A stretch of 64,000 bases of DNA from Ustilago trichophora. Taxonomy: Eukaryota; Basidiomycota; Ustilaginomycetes; Ustilaginales; Ustilaginaceae. Of the stretch, positions 44,607 through 56,959 are shown piece after piece. The DNA lies in NCBI GenBank assembly GCA_900323505.1, contig OOIN01000043.1:868001-932000 (forward strand), written 5' to 3'. A program made the position numbers and the translations under genes. Numbering within the stretch: position 1 is the first letter of the stretch; every line of letters begins with the position of its first letter. The notes beneath the pieces are model-generated. The model saw nothing but the letters and a program-made list of their open reading frames with translations, did not search any database and was not told the origin of the DNA.

Positions 44607-45674
44607 CTAGTTGATGGGTTTGACCATACCCTGCGAGACGAGATAATAGACCAGTGTGGAATCGGGTGCGATGATAGCAAGCAGGACGTGGGACGTATCC
44701 ACTTGCTCGCCTGATGGACATGTTGCCGCATGCGCATCAATCAGGGTGAATATGGCTTTGAATCTGTATGTGTGTTTGTGTGTTCATCGATGGATGCGGG
44801 AGGCAGAACGATTGGTCAGTGGGCTTAAAGGGAAGGATGCTATGTGATAAGGGGTGGACGTACTGCGAGGCACGAAGGTGTTGCGTGATGGTAAGGGGAA
44901 TGACGATCTCGTATGCCTTCTGTTTGGTTCACAGCGCAATTCGATGATGCGAAGAGGTTGAAACAAGGCAAGTAGAAGGTGAGTAGGTGCCGCTGTCCAA
45001 CGCTGGAGTGGCAAGCCTGCGTGCGACTTACGGCATCTTTCCGGCGTCCTTTGATAGCTGCTAGACCCGCTTTCAACAGCTCCTCCTCCTCCTCCTCCTG
45101 TTCTCCCTCTGCTCCTTTTCCACTGCTGTTTACGAGTCCAAGTCTCGCCACTCGCTTCTTCAACGCTTCCAGTCGCTCCTGGACTAATGCTTCTGCTTCC
45201 GCATCGCTGAGCGAGCTGAGATCCTTCTCCACTCTTTCGTTTGGCGCACCCAGATGACTTTGTGGAGGTGTAGACAGCGCAATAGGTTCCACTGTATCCC
45301 AGGCCGCAGCTCCATTCTTGAGGTCGAGATAGGTCTGGAAGACGGCTGATGCTTGGGTGGGATATCTCCGGCATAGGGGTGCTACGGCCGGGTAGGACGG
45401 ATGTGAGGAAGGCGAACCGAGAGATGTGCTGCTGGAAGATTGTCCTGCTTCTGCATTGAGCATCGTATCGTCTGTGTAGATGAAGGTGGTTGATCGTGAT
45501 TAGAGGCGGGAAAGGTGTCAGCAACACCAACGAATCCCAATGTCGATGATGATGATGGACGAACCGATACTTACATTGTTGCCTCTTGGACAGTTGACGA
45601 GATGTTGCTTCGGGAAGAGATGACGCAGCGTTGCGGCTGCTGGTAGCTGTGGAGTTGGTTGATGTCGATGCCAT
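44607..45674 (-). CDS. tRNA-splicing endonuclease subunit Sen15-like
   Basis: Four exons on the minus strand: 45674-45575, 45471-45032, 44919-44864 and 44763-44607. GT-AG borders and phases agree, giving 250 aa. The N-terminal half is Ser-rich. It is followed by YLDLKNGAAAWDTVEP, a helical region and a Glu-rich run. The C-terminal part (YEIVIPLTITQHLRASQ, then VLLAIIAPDSTLVYYLVSQGMV) matches the Sen15 domain with its ending in VVYYxxxxGxV form. Sen15 is a structural subunit of the heterotetramer that cuts introns from pre-tRNAs. For exon 4 a nearer acceptor (about 44722) gives a wrong frame. The acceptor at 44764 restores the Sen15 frame. The gene is divergent from the Stealth gene. Confidence 0.85.
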
Positions 45675-47651
45675 CTTGCGAGACCCTTTGACATATGCTT
45701 TCTGCGGTGTTGTAGATGAGGTTGATGGTCAAGAAGGATGCACTTCGAGACCTCGGATGTTTGAGAAAAAAGGCTGATGCTGCTCCACAAAACTTGACTT
45801 CTTCAGGGTCCAGGTTTGGCTTTTCTTTAGACCTTCAGAAGTGTATCGATCGGGCTTGCCTTTGGATCGGGGGTGATGCGCTCAAGACACGAAATTCGAA
45901 ACGACATAAGGCAAAAGATGGTAAAGATTGGACTGCGGATTTCCAGAGGGTAGAAAGACGGATGAAACCAAAAAGGGGCGAAAAATTATGGGCACCGAAA
46001 ATAAAGGCAGCAGACTCTCTTCTCCTCTCCTCTCTCGCTTGCAATCGACGATTTCGAAACTCCGCACGGCAGAGACGCTCACCCGCCGGCACACTCGCAT
46101 GACTGATTCGTCCTTTGTTCAAAATATAGTATGTAAACAACAAAGCCCCAAAGCCATCTTCAAAGCTCATCGAGATGGTTCAACGATACAAATCAGCCAG
46201 ACGAGACGAATAGCTCGTCAAGAGCTGCAGCGAGCACACACATGATATAGCCAAGGACTTCGACCTAGTGCTCTGAGGTTGCACATGTAGACCGCGTGAC
46301 AGGCAGAGGCCGCGCGTAATCGGATGCACAACGAGGCCAACAGCAGCGCGCTTGCAGAGCCCGAAAATCAACGTGGTAGAGCTGCGAGGAGCAGCATGTG
46401 GCACTTGTGGATCTCACCATACGGAACGGGTTACCAAGGCAACAGCAAGACAAGGGGGTGGAACTAGGGTTGGAATCGACAGTGCAGCCGATGGCCAGAC
46501 TCCGATCGTGACAAGTTCGGATCGTGTGCCCCGGGAGCTCTCTTTCAACACCAGTCCCTCTTCGTGCACCCACCATCCAGTGCCGAGCAACACCGAACAC
46601 TGCCGTCAATTCGAATTCCTTTCCTCAAGTCTTCCAATCAAACGCGTACTGAGCACAGAGAACACAGAGGCTCGAGCAAAGCTATGAAGGTAGAAGGATG
46701 GACGTCCTCACGTCGAAAGGTCGCACAATCAGCAACATGGACCTTGGATCGCAAAGCGATGCAGGAATACAGTAGCACCCACGACCACGCGGTCGAATTT
46801 TGCCGATGTTCGCCTGGTTTTCTCTGCCGCCGGCACGCTGTGCAGATGATGATGCTTATCCTGTCCCCAAGTCTGTCCACCTCAGCACGGAACTCCTCGT
46901 CTGACCACGCTTCGTCCCTATCTCGAATCGCCGCTAGCTTGGAATAGCAGCCTGCCCTCGTGCGGACGCTCATGTTGACCCATGGACCATGCAGATTTCC
47001 ACGCGAGTCTTCCCTCCATCCATCACTGCCATTAACGACTCGCGCACCTCTCCATGTGCTCCCTCGAGGCATCTATCTGTTGTCTCGGCCTGCCCTGATC
47101 CTCTTCGGACACTCTCTTTCCGGTAGCGCTTGCTATCGGCTGCATTCCACATGGACAAACATACTGGCCTCTAGTCCTCGTCCTGGATCGACCAAACAAT
47201 GTCTTGCAAGCCTGTCCCATACAGCACCTTGGTCTCTTGCGTTCCACCATCCATATTCCTACCTCTCATGACCTGCACCGGTTCAAATTGTCTCTCGAAT
47301 CTCCCAACGTGTCTCCCAACGTGTAGGCGTAAGCTTGCGAACCTAGCCACAAGTCAATGCTCTAAGTGACTTATCGGCGTTGCACGCACAACATATCCCG
47401 AGCCGATTTGTCATATCTCATTCACCCTTTTCTTCTCTTTCACGACCAGACGGACCTCAAATACACCTTTGACATGCCCATATCGCACTCATCAGCCTTC
47501 CTCAACATCATGCTCTAAAAGGAAATGCACCACGGAACCACGGAACAGCAGACTTTTATCATCAATCTGCCACCACTTTGACTTATCCCCTCTCTTCGCT
47601 GACGACCATACCTATCTGCTGATCCTCATATTTGGCACCTCAACAAGCACG
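45675..47651. other. Intergenic: divergent promoter of the Sen15-like and Stealth-family genes
   Basis: Almost 2 kb with no recognised gene. The small minus-strand frames (46265-46609, 46638-47072) have no motifs. A 12-bp direct repeat (CTCCCAACGTGT twice) lies near 47306-47332. Confidence 0.5.
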
Positions 47652-50600
47652 ATGCAGTCGTATTTCAAGGACGAGGTACGAATCAGCCTTCTTTCGTCGG
47701 ACGAGCATCTGCAGTCTGCTTCCAGCGATCAGCCTGGTCCCTCTTATTTGGCTGGACGAAACAACCAATCCTCACCATCTCTGTCGTCGCGCAGCTCGCT
47801 CTCTTCCACGACCGTCTTTGATTACAAGGACGACCAGTACATTCACGATTACGCCTTTTCTTCCGACCGTCAGCGCCCCCACACCGCCTCCGAGTCGTCA
47901 GAGACCTTGGTAGGAACCTTCATCGCCAACCACTTTCCAACTCTCCATCAGAAGTTCCCTTCCGTATTCAACATCAGCTCTGGCTACAAGAGTCTCGCCA
48001 CCGATGAGCTTCGACAAGCGTCGAGGCGAGCTGCTAGCAGAAAGAAGAATATCTGTCTCCTCCTCCTGGCTGCGCTCTTTCTTGGTGTTGGTGGGAGACA
48101 GATTCACAAGGCAATCCTTCGATCATCCTCCAGCAGCGCCGCCGACGCTTTTCGTGCTTCGCTGCATGACGAAGACTCGTCGAAAGACGCTTCAATCAAG
48201 GTTCCGACTCTGCCACGTCCCTTGCATCCTGTGCTACCAGAAGATGTGCTGCCTTTTGAGCTTCATCACAACGACACAATCACACCTGCCACGCCTGTGC
48301 CATCGCCATCTGCCTCCAACCGGAGGCAACTCGACTCGATTCCAGCACAGCGCCCCTTATTTGACAAGCAGGAATGTGTAGAAGCTTGGATCGCCCATGG
48401 TACCGTGTGCGACGCACTCGAGGGCATCTATCGCAAGCGACCTGATCTCACCAACATCGACCTTCTCTACACATGGGTCAACGGATCAGATTGGCGTCAC
48501 TCGAGTGCAAAGTGGATGCACGCCTACCGTCCAACAGGTCATTGGCAGGATTATGTCGAAGAGGACCTATTCCCCTCCTCGTCCTCATCATCGACAAACA
48601 CGAGGGAACAAAAGTCCGCTCCCGAACATCGCCGCGAGCTGGCGAAGCGTGAGCAGGACGCAAAGCTGACAAGTAGGTCAGGTGCAGCTATTCAAAGCCG
48701 ATTCCGCGACCATGAAGAGCTGCGCTTCTCGATGCGCTCAGTAGCGAAGCACCTCCATGGCCTCTCTACAATCCACATTGTCGCGCCCGACTTTTCTGCG
48801 CCATACCATCTCCAGCCTGGTGCGCAATCCGGTAAAGTCAGTACGGCCCTGAAACTTTGGAACCGAATCGCATTGCCCCTGCGACGTGGATCTTCACAAC
48901 CGCCATTCATGCTCGATGTAGACCGTCTTAATGAGGGTTTTCTTGGACTTCCCTCACAGCTGCGTCGCGTACAGGGGCTTGGCACCGACCGCTTTACGAC
49001 CAGCGAAGGTCAAATTCGCGAAGGTCAGGTGCCCCAATGGCTTTCTGTCACCAACAGCACGCACGTACTTGCGGGTCAGGAGGCTGCTACTGCCGGTGCA
49101 ACGTGGACGACTTCGTTCTCCGAGTCTCTGTCCAGATTGTTCTCCTCATCCTCCTCGGGACTGTCTGGCGGAGAGCCACCCAAAGTTCGCCTGCATCACG
49201 ACTGGAATGCCTTCACCGACAACTGGCTCGTCACAGAACCACTCACTGCTGATCAACGAAAACACCGAGATGACTATAGGCGTGCCGCCTTGCCAACATT
49301 CAACTCGATGGCCGTTGAGTCGATGCTTGGCGATCAGCCTGGTTTGAGTGACAATTTCATCTACTCGAACGACGATTTCTTCCTCATGGACGATACGAGC
49401 ACCGGCGATGTCATCTCGCCGCTATTCGGTCCTGTGCTGCGTCTCGACTACAACTTGGTCGTAGAGGGCAAGCGCTCGCCCGAGAACCAGCCGGGTGAAT
49501 GGTCTGCTCTCTGGCACACCAACTGGCTCCTCGATCAGCGGTTCGGAAAGCGTCGCCGACCCTACATTCAGCACGTGCACAAGAGCTTCTCCAAGTCGTT
49601 GTTGCTCGAGACACGCATGGGCTGGGCAGCTGAGCATGCACGTTTGGCGCTCAATCGCTTCCGTAACAACGGAGACAATCTGGTGTCCCACTTTTTGACG
49701 TACTACAACATCGTCGAGCGCCACCGAGAGGCACTGCTGTGGAGCTTCTTCATGCTGAGACTCGACGCTGACGGCGATGGCTTGGTTTCGTCAGAGCAAG
49801 AGCTGCAGTCTGCCTTGTCGCAAATGGGTCTGACCAAAGTCAAGATCGCCACCGCGATCCCAAATCGCACAGAGGCCAACGTAACGCAGTCTCTTCGCAA
49901 TCTGAGTCGCGATCTCACCGTCGCCGTGAGGCTCCCTAGGCGGAAGACGTTGGCTCAAGACTCGGCCAATGCTGCTCTGATCAAGACCGGCTGGCCGGTG
50001 CCACTCAAGAGCAAATACGCCTTCACTTCGCAAGACGGCTACCCGCTAGGCGATATCTCGAGTCAAGTCATCTACCGCCGCAGCGCACCCAACATGTCTC
50101 CTCGCACTTCGAGGTTTGCACCGGCTACCAGCTATGTTGCTTCAGCTCGAGGCGAAGGCGGCTATTTTGGTTGGCCAGATTTTGTCGATGACCCTTCGCT
50201 GTACCCTTCCAACGAGTGGCACAATCGCCGCTTTGATCGAGTTGCCTGCGAGCTCAATCTGGATCGATGCCTCCTCCAGCCGTTCTCCGAGAAGCTGCAA
50301 AGTGGAAAGCTAGGGTGGGAAGAAGTGTTTAAACGCTTCGCACATGCAGATGTCGCCTGCGGTGATTGCTTGATCCACCATCTTGTAGGCCAGAGCGGAG
50401 AGCGAGGGCTGAGCGCCTTCCTCCCACCCTTCGACAAGAAGTTCGAGGGCGAAACAGAGGAAAAAGCGCGGTATACAAACCCCGTCCCCCATCTCCCGCT
50501 CAACTCGGTCTGGAATGCAAGCGTCCTCGAGATCAACCCTGAGCACGAACCCGAATCATCCTGCTTCAGCGTCTCTTGCATCCTCGCCAATTCCGGGTTT

Positions 50601-50972
50601 GGCAACGGCACCCCGCTCCGAGAGTTCGGAAGCAAGCTCATCCAGCGCTACGCCTACACCCTCGCCGACTCCCCTATGCAGTTCAAGCAGCTAGAAACGC
50701 TCCACGGTTCACAGAGAGTTATGAAGCAACTTCAACAGTCCACGTTGCGTCTGTCCGCGTTGCAGCTCTTCGAGCAGGAGCCGCAAGCATCCGAAGAAAC
50801 AAAGGCAGAGCCGGGCGCCTGGCTCTCGAGCCAACGCAAGGTGGATACCGAAAGACCCGCCTTCGTGTGCATCAACGACGACATCACCGATATGTGGGTA
50901 GAGATCGTCGGGAAAGAATTCACGCAATGGTTGCGCAGCATGTGGCCTCAGAAACAGGCCTGGGAGTATTAG
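47652..50972 (+). CDS. Stealth-family sugar-phosphate transferase (Xpt1/GNPTAB-like) with EF-hand
   Basis: A single-exon gene of 1106 aa from ATG 47652. The frame is open upstream, but the extra residues show no features. A basic stretch and one hydrophobic helix (ICLLLLAALFLGVGG, about 133-147) indicate a type II Golgi membrane protein. The four Stealth blocks follow in order: IDLLYTWVNGSDW (~270), FRDHEELRFSMRSVAKHL (~350), NFIYSNDDFFLMDD (~567) and HVHKSFSKSLL (~642). At about 703-714 there is an EF-hand-like calcium loop (DADGDGLVSSEQ), as also known in the animal GlcNAc-1-phosphotransferase. Family members transfer hexose-1-phosphate units. The characterised fungal one, Cryptococcus Xpt1, makes xylose-phosphate-mannose linkages on glycans. 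A role in O-glycan or wall decoration is likely, but the donor sugar is unknown. Confidence 0.9.
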   Translation: MQSYFKDEVRISLLSSDEHLQSASSDQPGPSYLAGRNNQSSPSLSSRSSLSSTTVFDYKDDQYIHDYAFSSDRQRPHTASESSETLVGTFIANHFPTLHQKFPSVFNISSGYKSLATDELRQASRRAASRKKNICLLLLAALFLGVGGRQIHKAILRSSSSSAADAFRASLHDEDSSKDASIKVPTLPRPLHPVLPEDVLPFELHHNDTITPATPVPSPSASNRRQLDSIPAQRPLFDKQECVEAWIAHGTVCDALEGIYRKRPDLTNIDLLYTWVNGSDWRHSSAKWMHAYRPTGHWQDYVEEDLFPSSSSSSTNTREQKSAPEHRRELAKREQDAKLTSRSGAAIQSRFRDHEELRFSMRSVAKHLHGLSTIHIVAPDFSAPYHLQPGAQSGKVSTALKLWNRIALPLRRGSSQPPFMLDVDRLNEGFLGLPSQLRRVQGLGTDRFTTSEGQIREGQVPQWLSVTNSTHVLAGQEAATAGATWTTSFSESLSRLFSSSSSGLSGGEPPKVRLHHDWNAFTDNWLVTEPLTADQRKHRDDYRRAALPTFNSMAVESMLGDQPGLSDNFIYSNDDFFLMDDTSTGDVISPLFGPVLRLDYNLVVEGKRSPENQPGEWSALWHTNWLLDQRFGKRRRPYIQHVHKSFSKSLLLETRMGWAAEHARLALNRFRNNGDNLVSHFLTYYNIVERHREALLWSFFMLRLDADGDGLVSSEQELQSALSQMGLTKVKIATAIPNRTEANVTQSLRNLSRDLTVAVRLPRRKTLAQDSANAALIKTGWPVPLKSKYAFTSQDGYPLGDISSQVIYRRSAPNMSPRTSRFAPATSYVASARGEGGYFGWPDFVDDPSLYPSNEWHNRRFDRVACELNLDRCLLQPFSEKLQSGKLGWEEVFKRFAHADVACGDCLIHHLVGQSGERGLSAFLPPFDKKFEGETEEKARYTNPVPHLPLNSVWNASVLEINPEHEPESSCFSVSCILANSGFGNGTPLREFGSKLIQRYAYTLADSPMQFKQLETLHGSQRVMKQLQQSTLRLSALQLFEQEPQASEETKAEPGAWLSSQRKVDTERPAFVCINDDITDMWVEIVGKEFTQWLRSMWPQKQAWEY

Positions 50973-53900
50973 TAGCCAGCAAGAGGGGTTGAAATGACCT
51001 CTTTCGAGATGCACTCAGGAGTCAGCGGCGGTTTAGGTCGGTGCTGACGTTGATGGTGGTGATGCTCTTTTGTTGGAACAGCAATCCCGGCAATTGCGTC
51101 AGATGGGATGTATTGGGAAACGTTTTTAAACCCTACACTCTAACAGAACAATTTCTGCAAATCAATGTAACTTTATACCAACGCAACATGCATTTACCAT
51201 TGATGCAAGAGCGAAGGGTGATTCTGATCGTGAGGCGCTTCTAAGGCATGCACGGTCGGGAAGCGCTTTTGAGTGGATCACGAGGTGCAACAAGAGGCAA
51301 CTGGTAGGCAAGGTGGTGGAGCCTCGCCGAATTGCCATTGTTTGATTGGGAAGGAAGCTTCCCACGGACAGAGGGTCCAAGCTCGAGTCTTTACGATCTA
51401 ACTTTACAGCAAAAAGTATGAATCAAATTTTACAAAGGCGCTGCGTCGATCGGAGTCTCAATCTCCGATCGGAGTGTCAAGTCGCGATCCTCATCTACAC
51501 GAAAGCCCCTCTGGTCCAAGTGCCTTGAGAGGTCGACGCGCGCACTTGCTGGATTACGCGACTCTGGTACATGAAGCAGTCCAAGTGCCTGACCAAAAGG
51601 TGGTTGGTTGCTCTTTTTCCATCCGATCGGTCACACAACGAGTCCAGGTTGATGGGGACGGCTTTTGGTCGTTCGGTGTCAGTTGGCCTCATCCATGTCC
51701 TGCCATACCAGTAAAAACAAGTACGGGAACGGTGTGTTGGTACAAAGTGCAAACAATCTGTTGTTGCAAAAGATGACCCGGTAGCGTAACCCTGCATGCA
51801 TGCCTTTGCTCAACAGTTGGCGCTCCGCCATCGTTTCCTCTTCCCTAGTCTCGACTGTGTTGAGCACAGAATGTTGGGGATACCATCGACACATCCCATG
51901 ACCTACTGGTCAAGCAAGATGGTAGCCGCAGCTCGAACAGCGGGAACCGCTGGGTGACAGACACACGAGCCCCTCCATGCTGGATGTCTCGCCTAGATCT
52001 GCCAATCGGAATGGACCTGCATTGCGCCTAGAGTGCCGTGTTCCGTGACAGCTCGGTATGGCAAGTGTCTCTGATCGCAAAAAAACGGAGACGCTATCGA
52101 GTCTATCGGCCACGGTTACTATTGTTGCTGACCTGAGCTGTAGCTGCGAGGCTTCATTACCTGTGGCGAATGGATGCTGACAACGGTCTTTGGTTTTGTA
52201 CCTGTAGCCGTGGCGCGGACCTTGGTTCTGTTGATCGCGATCTGGCCGGAAACCCTGACGTCGGGGCCCGAGCGCGAGTGTGAGAATCGCAACGCCTAAC
52301 GACATCCATATGGCGCATGTGGTGCATGGTGATTGCAGGGCGAATCCCGTTGGCCGGGCCGGCCAAACGCTAATGACCATGGTCGCAATGATCGGCAAAG
52401 TGATGCGATGGCGAAGGAGGTGTGGAGCGGCGACTTTCTACGAGCAATGAAAGGCACAGGGACGCAATCATGCCGGAAGAAAAAGAATGGGTGCGAGACG
52501 AAATTTTGGTGGCGGCCCGGTTGAAGCACATGGATGGACAGCGGCACGATGATGTTGCAGGAGGGCTCGGCCACAATAGGTCGATCGTCCAAGCTGATCA
52601 AAGTGGAAATGCGCGAGAGCAAGAAAATTCGCCAACCAAAGCTCGCTTAGCTTCTGTACATGGGCAGGAATAAGTGAGCCAAATCGACAGAATGTCACCT
52701 GCAACGCGCGCCTACCCTGCCGTGCTGTATTGAATTGATCATTGCTCATCTTTGCTCGCGCGACCGCTCGACTGTGCCAACAGGAGGTGTGCTGACGGAG
52801 GTACGTTTTCAGGTGGTTTGACTGGCCATTGTGTCAGTGTCGTTTCCCACCATCGTACCGGAGTGGCTGGGCGTGGCGGCTTGTGCTTGTTTTCCAAGAA
52901 GCCCGAGCCGAGGATGTGCAGGAATCAGCGCAAATCTGTCAATCAATCTGCACACGATTTGCTAGCGTTTGGCAACACACTCAGCATCCGTCGCCCCTTT
53001 GTTTTGTCGAGAATGGTGGGAAAAGGAAAACCCACATGCGAGCATAACAGAGTCTGTGATGGCGCGGAGAGGCGGCAAGAAAACTGCGATCGCGGTGGGG
53101 TGCCTGACGATAACGCACAGGAGCTAGCCGAGTTTGGCGTGTCCGAGAGGCTTATTGGCGGAAAGCGACAATGAGAGCCTGGTCGACCAACAGGATGTGA
53201 GATGAAGGCTTGCCTCTCGGACAACATGTCGCAGATGTCATCAAGTCCATAAGCGGTCGAGCTTGGAATGCGCTCAAGTGGAAAAAAAAGGCCGAGTAGG
53301 CTGCCTTTGGTTGGAGCAAAGTATCCGTTGGGATGATGGAACGCCAAATCGCGTTTTGGTAGCTGCGATGGAGCAAGCGGGAAACGCTGGTGGAACAAGC
53401 GGAGTGGCTGTATGCTTTGGCGATCTCGCGGGGTCAGCAGCCCAGTCTTTGGGACCAGGCTTTGTGTAGTGCTCTGCATGTATCAGTTGGTGCAGCTGCA
53501 TGCAAGTCAAATTGGAGCCACGATGCTGAGGGACAAAGGGCGGCAGTAGGCACCAGCCAATTCGAGTTGCGGCAGGACAACTTTAAAACAAAGCAGACGA
53601 TTGCAGAAAATCATGGAAAATGGCGCTTAGCGGTGTCAGTGTGTGCATCCTGCAACTGTATGCAAGTCTGACCGAAATTGGAATGAGATTTGGGGGAAAA
53701 AAAAAAAGGAAAATGGCGCGGTGATGCTTAGGCAGTTTGCTTCTGCTGCAAGATGAGTTTAGAACTGCAGCCTGTTCTTCTAGCCGAGACCGACTGGCTG
53801 GGGAGCGCCATGTTCTAGGACTGGGCTTCTTTGTCGCAAGGGGAGTCTGCTCGGCGATTGCAACATTAATGGTGCATCCTTGCATCTTGGCAGCAAGCAT

Positions 53901-54670
53901 TGACAGCGAGAGAGCCGGATCCGTCCATTCATCCATTCAGCCAGAGAGATGCAATGGAAAGCGGGGTGAGGACTCAAATTGAGGCGCAGGTGGATCATGG
54001 CTGCAGCGCAGTATCGTCGTGGTCGGAATTGTTAGTAGTCGGGGGCGTCGTCGGATGGCTCCCAGCGATGCAGTATGCCATGTATGCGGGATGAGCTTGA
54101 AGCTACAGCATGCGTGACAGCGGAGGGCGTCACCGTTCGAGACAGTGGTCGAAAACAAGTGATTTCGGCGTGGAATGCTGACATTGCCATGATGGCGGCG
54201 ACCAAGCGCTACGTCGACCACAACCACAACAACAACGACGAAGACGACGACAAAAGACACCGGCATGGACAGGATCAGCCTAGGCGATGATGGTGATTGT
54301 GTCGGCTGGTTGTTGAGCAAAACGAGGTCGATCTGTACGGCAATGTCACTAGGCTTTTAGTGTGCAGCGGGGTTGATGTCAGTGACAAAGGGTGCTGGTC
54401 AAGTACAGTAGGTAGGTATAAGCGAGCCAAAATTTGATTTCGACGGGATCATTGCAGTACAGTAGAGTACAGCGTGGCTTTGAGTCGAGATGATGATGAG
54501 TTGGCCATGCTGATAAGCTGCTATTTTAGGCCGACTGCAGCTTCAGTCGGTGGTCGATGGATGGTAGAGCGAATTCGGAGAGGGTCCGACAAACCGGAAA
54601 CCGTGACGATCTGGAAGCTGCGAGCGACAGCCAACGTCGAGACACGGAAAGAGAGGGAGAGAGTGTGTGT

Positions 54671-54688
54671 GAGAGAGAGAGAGAGAGA
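54671..54688. repeat. GA dinucleotide microsatellite
   Basis: Nine GA units next to a short GT run, in the gene-poor region. Confidence 0.9.
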
Positions 54689-55299
54689 ACGGTACTGTAT
54701 CTCGGTTCACTTGTTCCAATTCATCGTCGCTCGAATCAAACAATCAAGCTTCGCACGCTCGCACGCGGATCAGCGGAGCAAGGCTCGCCCCCCTAAAACA
54801 ATCAATCAACCAGCCCCACGGGAGATTGATATTGAAGGGCGTGGGAGGCATGACACGGTGCAATTGCCCGACAGCGCAGAGCAGCGCAGAGTGCAGCGGA
54901 TGGGTGCGATGTACAGCATGTGAGTGTCAAGAGTCAAGCTTGACGGTCAAAGTGTCGCGTAACAATTGACCGCATCGAGCTATTCGAAATTTGTGTGGCT
55001 TGCTGAGTTTGCCATGAAATTGGGCGATTACTGTGGTTCGAGCAAATTCGGAAACAAACTCAGACAAGCAAGCACAGCAAGCACAGCACAGCAACGTGTC
55101 TTGTTTGCTCTGTCAGAATGCCAGTGGTGACGTGAGAAGGAACCAGCCACCTCTTTCCACGTCGTTGTTCGCCGTCTGCTGTCCACTCTGGCAGTCGCGA
55201 GCATCGAGGTGTCGCAGATTGGCCTGTCAACGCCGTGTCAATCGAGCTTTTGACTGCCTTTAGCATGCTTTGTCTACGATGCCCATGATCACAGCGACA

Positions 55300-55321
55300 C
55301 CTACCTACCTACCTACCTACC
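55300..55321. repeat. CCTA tetranucleotide microsatellite
   Basis: About five and a half CCTA units in noncoding sequence. Confidence 0.9.
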
Positions 55322-56231
55322 CAACCACAGAATTCTGATGACAGGGCGGTTTCAGAGACTTGGATCGCAGCGCTGACCCTTGTATACGCATGCTATCATC
55401 AATGTCATGATGACGGTGATGGCGATGGTGTTGGTGACGTTGGCTATGATACTCGATGGAATGCTGTCGTTGTTTGGCGTCCAACAAGAGGGCCCTCTCT
55501 CTTCATTGTTGCCTGCTGAGCGAACGAGACAGTCACTTTCCGACTCGGCCAAAGGGCAGCGCCAAGAGACGGTACACTTGTATGTACTGTATGGCTAATA
55601 CAGGTATTTGATGTGTCTTTGCTGGGGCCGATCGCAGCGGAAAAGGAGAAGCGCTTTCGGTCCCTCTGCCAAGGGGCAACTTTCTCCACAAGGAGTCCCT
55701 TTTTTTATTTTCCTAAGATAAAATAAAATAAACAATAGAATTGCACTGCCGCCGCCAAAGCCCAGCTGCTGCTGTTGCTGTACTGCTTTGACGCTCAGCT
55801 GAGCTCAGCTGCCATTTCCGGCTAAGGACGCGTTTCCGCTCTGGATCACCACACTTGCTCCATCCGGTTTTGGACAGCTCTTTCTTTTATTTTTATTTTT
55901 CTGACTTTGTGCCCACCAAGAGCTGTTGCCATTTTTTTTTTCCGTCGAAATCTCAAGGCGCATCAGCCGTCGTCATCCATTCCATCGAAATCCTGTTCCT
56001 GGTGCGATGGTCAAGGTCTTTTTCTTTCTTTTTTTTCCACTTTTTTTTTTTCCCATGCTCTTTGTGGTTGCACTTTTTCCCAGAGTGTGTTTGCTTTCTG
56101 TGCTTCTGCTCTGTGATGCTGGGTATGGCGTTGGGCTGCATGCATGCCTGGGTTTCTGATTTTCTTCAGTCATCAGCCGATGCCATTTCCCTCCTCCCTC
56201 TCTTGTATCGCCCAAAGCTGACAGTGTCTCT

Positions 56232-56250
56232 TCTCTCTCTCTCTCTCTCT
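56232..56250. repeat. CT microsatellite in the kinase leader
   Basis: A CT run of about nine units. A second run of ten units is at 56571-56590. Confidence 0.9.
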
Positions 56251-56959
56251 CACTCTCCGCGCCTGCCTCTTTCGGCGCTCGATTTCCTCTCAAGCACTCT
56301 CTCTATACCTCTATCCCTCCGTCCATCTCTTTGCCTCGTCGCCCCCTAACCTCTTCCACCTCAACCGTCAAGCTGGGTCCGAGGTGTCACTCACTCTACC
56401 CTCATCCTCCTCGACTTCCTTCATAATCCTTGACATCCTCGCTACCGCAGACCATTTTGCCGCCAAGCCCCACCCTCTCGATCTCATCTACCCTTCTTGT
56501 CGTCGTTGCTTCGTACCTTCTCACCATCATCTCTTTCACCTTCACCCTCGCCCTTGCTCTTGCTCTCTACCTCTCTCTCTCTCTCTCTCTTTCACCACCT
56601 TTGTTCTTCAGCCGTGATTGTCTTGCTACCACCAGCACCTTCGAAACCACCCGCTTGCAGCACTTAGCACGCACAAGAACAACAGCACCCAGCTCGCTCG
56701 CCTGCATTTCTGTACGCTTGCACCATCCACCACACTCTCTTGCCCAATCAGCATCGCACTAGCCACGAGCTACTAGCCTCTTCACCTATCTCTTCCTCGC
56801 TACTCATTCAGCACGATCAATGACCACATTGGACCTGCTTTCATCTTCTCAACTCTAACGCAGTCGAGCCTTCCAACTTTTTCGCCCCTTCCACTCTTGC
56901 CGCAGGCTGCTCTCTTCAGCCGTTGCTTCTCAGGCAACACACGCGGTCTTCCAACAAAA

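Larger units (their letters stand above)
50973..56959. other. 6-kb gene-poor region ending in a CT-rich leader
   Basis: No coding region or tRNA is recognised on either strand. Frames up to about 180 codons (for example minus 52943-53479) are compositionally unlike the genes around them. From about 55850 to 56960 the plus strand becomes strongly pyrimidine-rich with several CT microsatellites, as expected for the long leader and promoter of the kinase gene downstream. A 130-165-codon frame there is Phe/Ser/Leu-rich only because of T/C richness. Confidence 0.5.

Noticed and set aside
55855..56349. 164-codon plus-strand frame upstream of the kinase
   Set aside because: The Phe/Ser/Leu richness is caused by T/C-rich leader DNA. 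It looked like a membrane protein but lacks a consistent helix pattern.
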